Shown: positions 6,978 to 15,881 of the stretch, piece after piece | Layout of the letters: each line of letters opens with the position of its first letter | How positions within the stretch are numbered: the first letter of the stretch is position 1 | Assembly (NCBI RefSeq): GCF_947253225.1 | Contig: NZ_CAMXYR010000027.1 | Location: forward strand, 1 to 20,778 | DNA from: an uncultured Anaerococcus sp. | GTDB lineage: Bacteria > Bacillota > Clostridia > Tissierellales > Peptoniphilaceae | Reading direction: 5' to 3' | DNA length: 20,778 nt | Notes under the pieces: model-generated | Told to the model about the DNA's origin: nothing | Seen by the model: only the letters and a program-made list of their open reading frames with translations | Databases searched by the model: none | Made by a program: the position numbers and the translations under genes

Positions 6978-7054
6978 AATCTCGACTAAGGACTTGAATG
7001 GTTGATTATTTTATGGTATAATTAACAATTGCTAGAAATCTATTTATCGAGATT
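6978..7054 (+). repeat. Inverted repeat enclosing the rpoB promoter
   Basis: AATCTCGA (6978-6985) and TCGAGATT (7047-7054) are perfect complements, with a T-rich run directly after the right arm. Between them GTTGATTAT (7001-7009) pairs with ATAATTAAC (7018-7026), one pair being G-T. RNA reading through from the nitroreductase gene could fold both stems before the T run, whereas RNA started at the rpoB promoter would lack the left arm. The structure is visible; the role as a terminator of read-through is inferred. Confidence 0.4.
6994..7022 (+). promoter_or_regulatory. Promoter of rpoBC
   Basis: TTGAAT (6994-6999) and TATAAT (7017-7022) are separated by exactly 17 bases, and TGG before the -10 makes it an extended -10 as well. 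This is the strongest SigA-type promoter in the window. The predicted start near 7029 gives a leader of about 105 nt before rpoB. Confidence 0.85.
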
Positions 7055-7067
7055 TTTTTATTTTTTT
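7034..7067 (+). terminator. Possible weak attenuator in the rpoB leader
   Basis: AAATCT (7036-7041) can pair with AGATTT (7050-7055), extended by G-T and A-T pairs, and two runs of seven T follow (7053-7059 and 7061-7067). The hairpin starts only a few bases after the predicted transcription start. The stem is AT-rich and short, so it may be a partial attenuator, a 5' stabilising hairpin, or nothing. Confidence 0.3.
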
Positions 7068-7134
7068 AAGTAGTTATTTCGCAGAGCTTTTACAAGATTA
7101 AAAAGGCGTGCAAACAGACAAGGAGTAATGATTA

Positions 7135-10100
7135 ATGGCCCAATTCCATGAACAAATGTTTGGAAGAACTAAGAGAAAGAGTTTTTCTAAATTTCCTCAA
7201 GTATTAGATTTACCAAATTTATTAAAAGTACAAAAAGATTCATATGAATGGTTCCTCAAAGAGGGTCTTGGTGAAATCCTAGAAGATATTTCCCCAATTG
7301 AAGACTACAATGGTAACCTCATCCTAGAATTTATTGGTTATGAATTTGATAAAGATACCAAGTATTCTGTAAAAGAATCCAAATACAAGGATGCAACTTA
7401 TGCCAGAGACCTAAAGGTTAAGGCTAGACTTATTAATAAGGAAACTGAAGAAGTTAAGGAACAAGAAGTATTCATGGGAGATTTCCCTATGATGACAGAT
7501 TCTGCAACTTTTGTTATTAACGGAGCTGAGAGAGTTATAGTTAGTCAGCTTGTCAGATCTCCTGGTGTTTATTATGCAGAAGAAACTGACAAAGCTGGAG
7601 ATAAGATGTATTCTTCTACAGTAATACCTAACCGTGGTGCTTGGATTGAATTTGATACAGATGCAAGCCATACAGTTAATGTTAGACTAGATAGGACTAG
7701 GAAACTTCCAGCGACTACTTTAGTTCGTGCGCTTTTATTTGAAAGTGATGAAGAGATAATTAATGCTATTGGTGATACCAAGCATTTGAGAAATACCTTA
7801 GAAAAAGAAAATTCAGAAACAAGCGAAGAGGCTTTAATAGAAATATATAGAAAGCTAAAGCCTGGGGATCCTGCGAGCGTTGAGTCTGCAACTAACCTTA
7901 TCAACAACCTCTTGTTTGATGATAGGAGATACGACCTTGCAAGGGTTGGTAGGTACAAGTATAACCTAAAACTTGCTCTTGCTAACAGAATTGAAGGATT
8001 AAGAGCCAAAGACGACATCATTGATCCAGAAACAGGTGAGTTTTTCGTGGCTGCAGGAGATGTGATTGATAGTCAAACTGCCCAAGCTATCGAAAATGCA
8101 GGAATTGTAACTGTTGACGTTATCAAAAAAGACGAATATACAGATGAAGACAAGGTTTTGAGGGTTGTTGGTAACAACTTTGTTGATATAAATTCTTTTG
8201 AAGAGCTAAAAGATATTGATATCAATATAGATGAATTTAGCGAAAAAGTTTATTTCCCAGTAATGAGAGAAATAATTGATGAAGCTCAAAATCCTGAAGA
8301 GATTAAGACTCTTATGGAAAGAAGAAAAAAAGAGCTATGTCCAAAACACATTACCAAGTCCGATATCCTTGCAGTTGTAAACTATCAATTCAACCTTTTT
8401 GAAGGAATAGGCTCAGTAGATGATATTGACCATTTGGGCAATAGACGTGTCAGAGGAGTTGGAGAGCTTCTTCAAAACCAGTTTAGGGTGGGACTTGCTA
8501 GAATGGAAAGAGTTGTTCGTGAAAGAATGACAACCCAAGATCCAGATCTTGCTACCCCACAAGGTTTAATAAATATCAAACCAGTTACAGCAGTTATCAA
8601 GGAATTCTTTGGTTCATCCCAACTTTCCCAATTCATGGATCAAACCAATCCTATGAGTGAGCTAACCCACAAGAGAAGGCTATCTGCTCTAGGACCTGGT
8701 GGTTTGTCAAGAGATAGGGCAGGAGTTGAGGTAAGGGACGTACACGATTCCCACTATGGTAGAATTTGTCCTATAGAAACCCCAGAAGGACCAAACATCG
8801 GTCTTATAACCTCTCTTACAACCTATGCGAGAGTTAATAAGTATGGTTTTATCGAAACCCCTTATAGGCTTGTAAAAGAAGGCGGTATTGTTACTGATGA
8901 AATTGACTATCTAACAGCAGATATTGAAGATAACTTTATCATAGCCCAAGCCAACGAGCCACTTGATGAAGATAATAGATTCGTAAATGACAGAGTTTCA
9001 GGTCGTGGTCTAAAGGGTGAAAATGATATTTATCCTAGAGAAAAGATCCAATACATGGACGTATCACCTCAACAGATAGTTTCTGTTGGAGCAAGCTTAA
9101 TACCTTTCCTAGAAAACGACGACTCTACCCGTGCCTTGATGGGTGCCAACATGCAACGTCAGGCCGTGCCACTAATTAAAACAGAAGCACCAATAGTAGC
9201 TACAGGTATTGAACACAGGGCAGCCAAGGATTCAGGCGTTTGTGTGGTATCTAAGTCAAAGGGTGAGGTAGTTTATGTTGGTGATGAACACATCAAAGTT
9301 AAAAGGGACTCTGATGGCGAAATTGAAGATTATGAATTACTAAAATTTGAAAGAGCTAACCAAGGAACAACAATCAACCAAAGACCTATTGTAAAAAGAG
9401 GTGATAAGGTTGAAGCTAATGAAGTCCTTGCAGATGGTCCATCAACAGAAAATGGAGAGCTTGCCTTAGGTAAAAACATCCTCATAGCCTTTACAACTTG
9501 GGAAGGTTACAACTTCGAGGATGCTATGCTTCTTAATGAAGAGCTTGTAATGGATGATGTCCTCACATCAGTTCACATAGAAGAGCATGAGTGTGAAGCA
9601 AGGGAGACAAAACTTGGGGCAGAAGAAATCACCAAAGATATTCCAAATGTCGGCGATGATATGAAAAAAGACCTTGACGAAAATGGAATTATAAGAATTG
9701 GAGCTGAGGTTAAGAGTGGGGATATCCTTGTAGGTAAGGTTTCACCAAAAGGAGAAACTGAGCTATCACCAGAAGAAAGACTTCTTCGTGCAATCTTTGG
9801 GGAAAAAGCTCGTGAAGTGCGTGATACTTCCCTCAAAGTTCCTCACGGGGAAAGTGGAATCGTAGTTGATGTTAAGGAATACAACAAAAAAGACGGAGAC
9901 GAACTATCTCCAGGTGTAAATAAAGTAATAAGAGTGTATGTAGCTGCCAAAAGAAAGATAATGGTAGGTGATAAGATGTGTGGTCGTCACGGTAACAAGG
10001 GTGTCGTTTCTCGTATCCTTCCAAGAGAAGATATGCCATTCTTGCCAGATGGAACACCACTTCAAATCTGCCTAAACCCACTTGGTATCCCAAGCCGTAT

Positions 10101-10854
10101 GAACCTAGGTCAGGTACTTGAAGTTCATATGGGTCTTGCTGCAAGGACTATGGGATGGAAGATTGCTACACCAGTATTCGATGGAGCGCTCGATACAGAA
10201 ATAGAAGAAGTGCTAGAAGAAGCCAAGAAAGTTGCACCTTATGTAAACAAGACTGGTAAGATTACCCTTCGTGATGGTAGGACAGGGCTTCCTTTTCAAA
10301 ACCCTGTAACAGTTGGTGTAATGTATATGCTAAAACTCCACCACATGGTAGAAGAGAAAATCCACGCAAGATCAATCGGACCTTATTCCCTTGTTACCCA
10401 ACAACCACTAGGTGGTAAGGCACAATTCGGTGGTCAAAGGTTCGGAGAGATGGAGGTTTGGGCTCTTGAGGCCTATGGTGCAAGCCACACCCTCCAAGAA
10501 ATTCTAACTGTAAAATCAGATGATGTTACAGGAAGGGTTAAAACTTACGAATCAATAGTTAAGGGAGAAAATATTCCAGAACCAGGTACCCCAGAATCAT
10601 TCAAGGTACTTGTCAAGGAACTCCAATCTCTAGCCCTTGATGTAGAACTACTTGATAACGAGGGAGAGGTAATCGAACTTAAAGAAAACATTGATGAACA
10701 AGATAGGTTCAGTCAAGTAGACAAGATTGATGCATCAAAGATTAAAAGCATAACAGGTAATCTTGGTAAGGAACCTGTTAAGGAAAGACCAACAGCAAAA
10801 ACTACTTCTAAGTCAGAAGACGAAGAACAACCAGAAAGTAAGATAGAAGAATAG
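7135..10854 (+). CDS. rpoB: DNA-directed RNA polymerase subunit beta
   Basis: Beta subunit of RNA polymerase (EC 2.7.7.6), forming one pincer of the catalytic cleft. The 1239 residues span all beta regions: protrusion and lobes, fork with the rifampicin pocket GSSQLSQFMD onward from 493, the active-centre segment GDKMCGRHGNKG (945-956; K947 and K955 match the nucleotide-contacting lysines), and the clamp-contact C-terminus ending at about 1174. The rifampicin-pocket residues D502, H512 and S517 (E. coli 516, 526, 531) are all wild type, so no classical rifampicin-resistance change is present. The 65 residues after 1174 are a charged, probably disordered tail, making the protein somewhat longer than Bacillus RpoB (1193). 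AAGGAG lies 9 bases before the start. rpoC follows after 8 bases. No rplJ/rplL gene precedes it. Confidence 0.99.
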   Translation: MAQFHEQMFGRTKRKSFSKFPQVLDLPNLLKVQKDSYEWFLKEGLGEILEDISPIEDYNGNLILEFIGYEFDKDTKYSVKESKYKDATYARDLKVKARLINKETEEVKEQEVFMGDFPMMTDSATFVINGAERVIVSQLVRSPGVYYAEETDKAGDKMYSSTVIPNRGAWIEFDTDASHTVNVRLDRTRKLPATTLVRALLFESDEEIINAIGDTKHLRNTLEKENSETSEEALIEIYRKLKPGDPASVESATNLINNLLFDDRRYDLARVGRYKYNLKLALANRIEGLRAKDDIIDPETGEFFVAAGDVIDSQTAQAIENAGIVTVDVIKKDEYTDEDKVLRVVGNNFVDINSFEELKDIDINIDEFSEKVYFPVMREIIDEAQNPEEIKTLMERRKKELCPKHITKSDILAVVNYQFNLFEGIGSVDDIDHLGNRRVRGVGELLQNQFRVGLARMERVVRERMTTQDPDLATPQGLINIKPVTAVIKEFFGSSQLSQFMDQTNPMSELTHKRRLSALGPGGLSRDRAGVEVRDVHDSHYGRICPIETPEGPNIGLITSLTTYARVNKYGFIETPYRLVKEGGIVTDEIDYLTADIEDNFIIAQANEPLDEDNRFVNDRVSGRGLKGENDIYPREKIQYMDVSPQQIVSVGASLIPFLENDDSTRALMGANMQRQAVPLIKTEAPIVATGIEHRAAKDSGVCVVSKSKGEVVYVGDEHIKVKRDSDGEIEDYELLKFERANQGTTINQRPIVKRGDKVEANEVLADGPSTENGELALGKNILIAFTTWEGYNFEDAMLLNEELVMDDVLTSVHIEEHECEARETKLGAEEITKDIPNVGDDMKKDLDENGIIRIGAEVKSGDILVGKVSPKGETELSPEERLLRAIFGEKAREVRDTSLKVPHGESGIVVDVKEYNKKDGDELSPGVNKVIRVYVAAKRKIMVGDKMCGRHGNKGVVSRILPREDMPFLPDGTPLQICLNPLGIPSRMNLGQVLEVHMGLAARTMGWKIATPVFDGALDTEIEEVLEEAKKVAPYVNKTGKITLRDGRTGLPFQNPVTVGVMYMLKLHHMVEEKIHARSIGPYSLVTQQPLGGKAQFGGQRFGEMEVWALEAYGASHTLQEILTVKSDDVTGRVKTYESIVKGENIPEPGTPESFKVLVKELQSLALDVELLDNEGEVIELKENIDEQDRFSQVDKIDASKIKSITGNLGKEPVKERPTAKTTSKSEDEEQPESKIEE

Positions 10855-10862
10855 GGGTATAA

Positions 10863-13800
10863 ATGAGCGAATTAAACCAATTTGATGGGATGAGGATGAA
10901 AATCGCATCCGCTGAAAAAATTAGATCATGGTCTCATGGCGAAGTTAAAAAGCCTGAGACTATCAACTATAGAACCCTAAAACCAGAAAAAGACGGACTT
11001 TTCTGTGAGAAAATCTTTGGACCTACTAAGGATTACGAATGTTCTTGTGGAAAGTACAAGAGAATTAGATATAAGGGTGTAGTTTGTGAAAAATGTGGGG
11101 TAGAGGTAACTAAATCTAAGGTTCGTCGTGAAAGAATGGGTCACATTGAACTAGCAGCACCTGTAAGTCATATTTGGTATTTTAAAGGAATACCTTCTAA
11201 GATGGGTCTACTCTTGGATATGAGCCCAAGAGTACTAGAAAAAATTCTCTACTTTGCATCTTATGTTGTTATAAATCCTGGTTCAACAGACCTTATGGAA
11301 AAACAAGAAATTTCCGAAAATGAGTACCAAGATGTAATCGAAGCCTATCCAGATGACACGGAATTTAAGGCAGCCATGGGAGCTGAAGCTGTTAAAGAGC
11401 TTCTAACAAATATTGACCTCAAGAGAGAATATGAACTTCTTCTAAAAGAACTTGACGAATCAACTGGCCAAAAGAAAGTTAGGGTGTCAAGAAGGCTCGA
11501 AGTTGTAGATGCCTTCCTTACAAGTGGCAACAAACCTGAATGGATGATTCTGGATGTGCTTCCAGTAATGCCACCAGAACTAAGACCAATGGTTCAGCTT
11601 GAAGGTGGAAGATTTGCGACAAGCGACCTAAATGACCTCTATAGACGTGTAATAAATAGAAATAACAGACTAAAAAGACTACTTGATATCGGAGCACCAG
11701 AGATTATTGTTCGTAATGAGAAAAGGATGCTCCAAGAAGCAGTTGATGCCCTAATTGACAATGGTAGAAGAGGACGTGCTGTAACTGGTGCGTCAAATAG
11801 AAATATGAAATCTCTATCAGACCTCCTAAAGGGTAAGTCAGGTAGGTTTAGACAAAACCTTCTAGGTAAAAGGGTCGACTACTCAGGTCGTTCTGTAATC
11901 GTAGTTGGACCAGACCTAAAGTTTAACCAATGCGGACTTCCTCAAGAGATGGCGCTTGAGCTTTTCAAGCCATTTATTATGAACAAGGTTGTAGATTGCG
12001 GTATGGCTCATAACCTAAAATCTGCTAAGAAAATGGTAGAAAAGAAAGACCCAAGGGTGTATGAGATACTCGAAGAAGTTATAAAAGACCATCCAGTTCT
12101 CCTAAACCGTGCCCCTACTCTTCACAGACTTGGTATTCAAGCTTTTGAACCAAAGCTTGTAGAAGGTAAGGCTATCAAGCTTCATCCTCTAGCTTGTAAT
12201 GCCTTCAATGCGGACTTTGACGGAGACCAAATGGCTATCCACTTGCCACTATCAAATGAAGCCCAAATAGAAGCTAGACTTTTGATGATGTCAACCAACA
12301 ACATCCTAGGTTTAAAAGATGGTAAGCCAATCACAACTCCATCTCAAGATATGGTACTTGGCGCTTATTACCTAACTACAATCAAGGAAGGTGCTAAGGG
12401 CGAAGGAATGGTATTTGAATCTATAGATGAGATGATGAAGGCCCTAACTGCAGGTTATGTAGAATTTCAGGCCAAGGTTTCTGTGAGGATAAAAAAAGAT
12501 CCGCAAGATCCTGGTAAAATCGTAGAATCATCTGTGGGTAGATTTATCTACAATCAAGGTATCCCTCAAGACTTGGGCTATGTAAATAGAAAAGAAGATC
12601 CATACTCATTAGAGATAGATATGGTCGCTGATTCTGGAACTTTGAAAGATATAGTAGATAAATGTTTCAGAAAGCATGGCAATATAAAGACTGCTGAAGT
12701 TCTTGACTATATCAAACAAACAGGCTATAAGTACTCAACCCTATCAGGACTTACAGTATCAATGTCAGACGTTAATATTCCTAAAGAAAAATGGGATTTG
12801 ATTGGCAAGGCAGATGCTGAGGTTGACAAGTATGATAAACTTTATAGAAGAGGACTCATAACTGACCAAGAAAGATACGAAAAAGTAATAGATATTTGGG
12901 GCAAGACAACAAACCTTGTAACAGATGCCTTGCTCAATGACCTAAAGTCAGATAACAACATCAAAATATTTGCTGACTCTGGTGCCCGTGGTTCTACCAA
13001 CCAAATCAGACAGCTAGGTGGTATGCGTGGACTTATGAGTCAAGCCGATGGTAAGATAATAGAAATCCCAATCAAGGCTAACTTTAGGGAAGGTCTTTCA
13101 GTACAAGAATACTTTATCTCAACCCACGGTTCTCGTAAGGGTCTAACAGATACTGCCCTTAGAACTGCCGACTCTGGTTACCTAACTAGAAGGATGGTAG
13201 ATATCTCTCAAGACGTTATCGTAACAGAAGATGATTGCCATACAGATGGCTATGTTGTTGCTCACGAGTTTAAGGACGGTAACGAACTTATAGAAAACCT
13301 TCAAACAAGAATCACTGGTAGAACATCTTTTGAGGAAATCAGAGATGAAAATGGTGAGGTTATTGTTCACAAGGATGAGCTAATCGACGAAGATATGGCA
13401 GATAAGATAATTGATGCTGGAATTAAGGAAGTAAAACTTCGTTCAGTATTAGAATGTAAGGCTAAGCATGGTGTGTGTGCGGCTTGCTATGGTAGAAACC
13501 TTGCAACAGGCAAGCACGTCAATGCTGGTGAGGCTGTAGGAATTATAGCAGCTCAATCAATCGGAGAACCTGGTACTCAGCTAACCATGAGAACCTTCCA
13601 CTCAGGTGGTATAGCAGGCGTTGGAATTACCCAAGGTCTTCCAAGGGTTGAAGAGTTGTTTGAAGCAAGAAAACCTAAGGGACTTGCTTATATTGCAGAA
13701 AACTCAGGTACAGTTACCCTTATCCAAAATGAAAAGAAAACAGATGTAGAAATCCTATCAGACGATGGCTTTGCCAAAAAGTACAATATTCCATTCGGTT

Positions 13801-14423
13801 CAAGAATCCTTGTAAGAGATGGAGATGTGGTAAGAAAGGGAGATCAACTAACTGAAGGTTCTCTCGACCCACACGATGTATTGAATGTTTTAGGAAAAGT
13901 CGGAGTCCAAGATTATATAACCAAGGAAGTTCAAAAAGTATATAGACTACAAGGTGTAGAAATAGACGATAGGCACATCGAAGTTATAGCACGTCAAATG
14001 CTCAAAAAAGTTAAGATAGAAGAGTCTGGAGATACAAAATTCCTCCCAGGATCTCTCCAAGATAGACGTGAAGTTGATATCGAAAATGAAAAAATGCTCG
14101 AAGAAGGCAAAGAGCAAGCAACCTATAGCCAAGAATTACTTGGTATTACCAAGGCATCTCTTGCCACAGAAAGCTGGCTATCAGCTGCATCCTTCCAAGA
14201 AACAACAAGAGTTCTTACTGATGCATCAATCAAGGGCAAGATAGACGACCTCAAGGGACTAAAAGAAAATATCATCATAGGTAAACTAATCCCTGCAGGT
14301 ACAGGTCTAAAAGCCTACAACGATGTAGAAATAGACTATGAAACCAAAGAAGCAGAAGACGCACAAATAGCAATGAACATTGAAGCTATTGAAGCAGAAG
14401 ACGAAGAAGTCGTAGAAAATTAA
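10863..14423 (+). CDS. rpoC: DNA-directed RNA polymerase subunit beta'
   Basis: Beta' subunit of RNA polymerase, carrying the catalytic magnesium site. At 1186 residues it is close to Bacillus RpoC (1199) and lacks the large insertions of proteobacterial forms. The N-terminal zinc site is complete (C60, C62, C75, C78), the catalytic loop NADFDGD is at 449-455 (D451, D453, D455), and the second zinc site includes C865, C872 and C875. The trigger-loop segment MRTFHSGG is intact. The last 20 residues are acidic. Translation starts 8 bases after the rpoB stop behind a weak AGGGGT site, so it is co-transcribed with rpoB. A large terminator follows, and none of rpsL, rpsG, fusA or tuf is found downstream. 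Confidence 0.99.
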   Translation: MSELNQFDGMRMKIASAEKIRSWSHGEVKKPETINYRTLKPEKDGLFCEKIFGPTKDYECSCGKYKRIRYKGVVCEKCGVEVTKSKVRRERMGHIELAAPVSHIWYFKGIPSKMGLLLDMSPRVLEKILYFASYVVINPGSTDLMEKQEISENEYQDVIEAYPDDTEFKAAMGAEAVKELLTNIDLKREYELLLKELDESTGQKKVRVSRRLEVVDAFLTSGNKPEWMILDVLPVMPPELRPMVQLEGGRFATSDLNDLYRRVINRNNRLKRLLDIGAPEIIVRNEKRMLQEAVDALIDNGRRGRAVTGASNRNMKSLSDLLKGKSGRFRQNLLGKRVDYSGRSVIVVGPDLKFNQCGLPQEMALELFKPFIMNKVVDCGMAHNLKSAKKMVEKKDPRVYEILEEVIKDHPVLLNRAPTLHRLGIQAFEPKLVEGKAIKLHPLACNAFNADFDGDQMAIHLPLSNEAQIEARLLMMSTNNILGLKDGKPITTPSQDMVLGAYYLTTIKEGAKGEGMVFESIDEMMKALTAGYVEFQAKVSVRIKKDPQDPGKIVESSVGRFIYNQGIPQDLGYVNRKEDPYSLEIDMVADSGTLKDIVDKCFRKHGNIKTAEVLDYIKQTGYKYSTLSGLTVSMSDVNIPKEKWDLIGKADAEVDKYDKLYRRGLITDQERYEKVIDIWGKTTNLVTDALLNDLKSDNNIKIFADSGARGSTNQIRQLGGMRGLMSQADGKIIEIPIKANFREGLSVQEYFISTHGSRKGLTDTALRTADSGYLTRRMVDISQDVIVTEDDCHTDGYVVAHEFKDGNELIENLQTRITGRTSFEEIRDENGEVIVHKDELIDEDMADKIIDAGIKEVKLRSVLECKAKHGVCAACYGRNLATGKHVNAGEAVGIIAAQSIGEPGTQLTMRTFHSGGIAGVGITQGLPRVEELFEARKPKGLAYIAENSGTVTLIQNEKKTDVEILSDDGFAKKYNIPFGSRILVRDGDVVRKGDQLTEGSLDPHDVLNVLGKVGVQDYITKEVQKVYRLQGVEIDDRHIEVIARQMLKKVKIEESGDTKFLPGSLQDRREVDIENEKMLEEGKEQATYSQELLGITKASLATESWLSAASFQETTRVLTDASIKGKIDDLKGLKENIIIGKLIPAGTGLKAYNDVEIDYETKEAEDAQIAMNIEAIEAEDEEVVEN

Positions 14424-14431
14424 ATAAAATT

Positions 14432-14510
14432 AAGCCCACAAGCTAAACTTCTTTAACCTCAAAATACTTATGTAGATTTTGGGATGAAGTCAGAGCTTGT
14501 GGGCTTTTTT
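14432..14510 (+). terminator. Large multi-stem terminator after rpoC
   Basis: A perfect 13-bp outer stem (AAGCCCACAAGCT, 14432-14444, with AGCTTGTGGGCTT, 14494-14506) is followed by T6. The 49-base interior can fold further: ACTTC with GAAGT, and CTCAAAAT with ATTTTGGG. On the minus strand the stem is also followed by T-rich sequence, so it may also stop transcription from the convergent aldo/keto reductase gene. Confidence 0.9.
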
Positions 14511-14579
14511 CTTTGCAATTAAGTTAATGGTTACTGATATTAAGATATAGGTAAAATTTTAGGCCTTAAAATCAAGGTT

Positions 14580-14604
14580 AAAGCTATAGTTGAAACTAGG
14601 CTTT
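14580..14604. repeat. Small hairpin between rpoC and the aldo/keto reductase gene
   Basis: AAAGC-TA-TAGTT and AACTA-G-GCTTT form two short stems around a 2-base centre, 20 bases past the stop of the minus-strand gene. No strong T run follows on the minus strand, so it is at best a weak terminator or 3'-end stabiliser. Nothing else is recognisable in 14511-14624. Confidence 0.3.
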
Positions 14605-14624
14605 GAGTTTTACTATATTTATTA

Positions 14625-15749
14625 TCATTTCAAGAATTTATCAGCCATCCTAAGTCCTTCGGTAATTTTTAGGTTTTGAGGGCAGACTTTCTCGCATTTG
14701 CCACATTTGATACATTTGTTTGGGTCAATTCCTTCTGTTAGGTATGTTTCGTAGGCTTTCCTGGACTTATCTTTCTCATCATAGAGGTATGCCTTGTTCC
14801 ATAGACTGAAGACTTTAGGGATATTGATTCCAACTGTGCAAGGTAGGCAGTATTGGCAAGAAGTACAGGCGATCTGCTCCCTGTTTTTATAGATAAGTCT
14901 AGCTTTTTCGTAGAAGGCTCGGTCGTCTTTAGTCAAAGAATCATAAGAAACTTCACTTGCGATTTCTATATTTTCCCTAACTTGGTCTAGGTTGTTCATT
15001 GCTGATAATACTGTCATCACATTATCAAGACTTAGGGGGAATTTGAGAGCCTCTTGGGCGGGAGAGAGGTCAGTGAATTCTTTTAAAGATTCCACAATTT
15101 CATAAGGAGGGTTTGCTAGTCTTCCACCCTTAATTGGTTCCATTATAATTACTGGAATATTCATAGCCTTGGCAAGTTGATATCCCCTTATTCCTGCTTG
15201 GTAGTCAATATCAAGGTAGTTTAATTGGATTTGGCAGACGTCCCAAGGATAGGATTTAATTATTTCTTCAAAGGCAGTATATTCATCATGGAAGGAAAAT
15301 CCTACGTTTTTGACCAAGCCTTTAGCCTTAATCTCATCAAGAAAGTCAAAAATACCAAGGTTTACCATCTGTCTAAAACGATTGATATCAAGGGAATGGA
15401 GGAGGTAGAAGTCAAGATAATTGGTTCTAAGATTGGTCAATTGTTCATTAAATAATTTATTGAAGTCATCATAGTCTTTAACCAACCAGCAAGCTAGCTT
15501 GCTAGTAAGTTGGATCTCGTCCCTAAGCTTGTATTTTTCCAAAAATTTTCCCAGAAATTTTTCACTTTGACCCTTATGGTAGGGGTAGGCAGTGTCTATA
15601 TATGTAAGTCCCCTATTAATAGCTTCTAGGATAATTTTTTCTGATTCTTCTTTATCGATTTTTCCATTATCACCGTCAAGAGTTTTAAATCTCATGCAAC
15701 CAAAACCAAGCCTTGAGATTTTCTCTTCCTTATAGTCAAAATATTTCAT
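14625..15749 (-). CDS. Aldo/keto reductase with C-terminal [4Fe-4S] domain
   Basis: A 374-residue cytosolic oxidoreductase of the COG1453 type. Residues 1 to about 285 are an aldo/keto reductase TIM barrel with the catalytic tetrad visible: D52 and Y57 in YIDTAYPYHKG, K84 in TSKLA, H118 in LLHSLD. The C-terminus carries two Cys4 motifs: C295, C298, C301, C304 (CxxCxxCxxC) and C346, C349, C352, C356 followed by P (ferredoxin-type CxxCxxCxxxCP). This points to one or two iron-sulphur clusters, fitting an anaerobe, and suggests ferredoxin-coupled or electron-relay chemistry in place of, or besides, NAD(P)H. The substrate is unknown. AAAGGAG precedes the start. It is monocistronic, convergent with rpoC and divergent from the ClC gene. 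Confidence 0.92.
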   Translation of the reverse strand: MKYFDYKEEKISRLGFGCMRFKTLDGDNGKIDKEESEKIILEAINRGLTYIDTAYPYHKGQSEKFLGKFLEKYKLRDEIQLTSKLACWLVKDYDDFNKLFNEQLTNLRTNYLDFYLLHSLDINRFRQMVNLGIFDFLDEIKAKGLVKNVGFSFHDEYTAFEEIIKSYPWDVCQIQLNYLDIDYQAGIRGYQLAKAMNIPVIIMEPIKGGRLANPPYEIVESLKEFTDLSPAQEALKFPLSLDNVMTVLSAMNNLDQVRENIEIASEVSYDSLTKDDRAFYEKARLIYKNREQIACTSCQYCLPCTVGINIPKVFSLWNKAYLYDEKDKSRKAYETYLTEGIDPNKCIKCGKCEKVCPQNLKITEGLRMADKFLK

Positions 15750-15785
15750 ATAAACTCCTTTACTATAATTCCGCCTGTTAATCTA

Positions 15786-15814
15786 ATTGTATCACAAATT
15801 TTATATATTTTGAA
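15786..15814 (-). promoter_or_regulatory. Promoter of the aldo/keto reductase gene
   Basis: On the minus strand, TTCAAA (15809-15814) and TACAAT (15786-15791) are 17 bases apart, and TGA before the -10 makes it an extended -10. The -35 matches consensus at four of six positions. Confidence 0.55.
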
Positions 15815-15834
15815 AATCATAGGCAAAGATTTGC

Positions 15835-15863
15835 TTAACTGATTTGAAATGTTTTGATATAAT
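15835..15863 (+). promoter_or_regulatory. Promoter of the ClC transporter gene
   Basis: TATAAT (15858-15863), preceded by TGA, is a perfect extended -10; TTAACT (15835-15840) sits 17 bases upstream as a four-of-six -35. The ribosome binding site AAGGAGG starts 8 bases after the -10, so the untranslated leader would be very short. Confidence 0.55.
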
Positions 15864-15881
15864 TATAGGCAAGGAGGAAGT

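Noticed and set aside
7128..7151. Short frame MINGPIP overlapping the rpoB start, a possible leader peptide
   Set aside because: The ribosome binding site is only 2 bases from this ATG but a normal 9 bases from the rpoB ATG, and the 7-codon frame has no other support.
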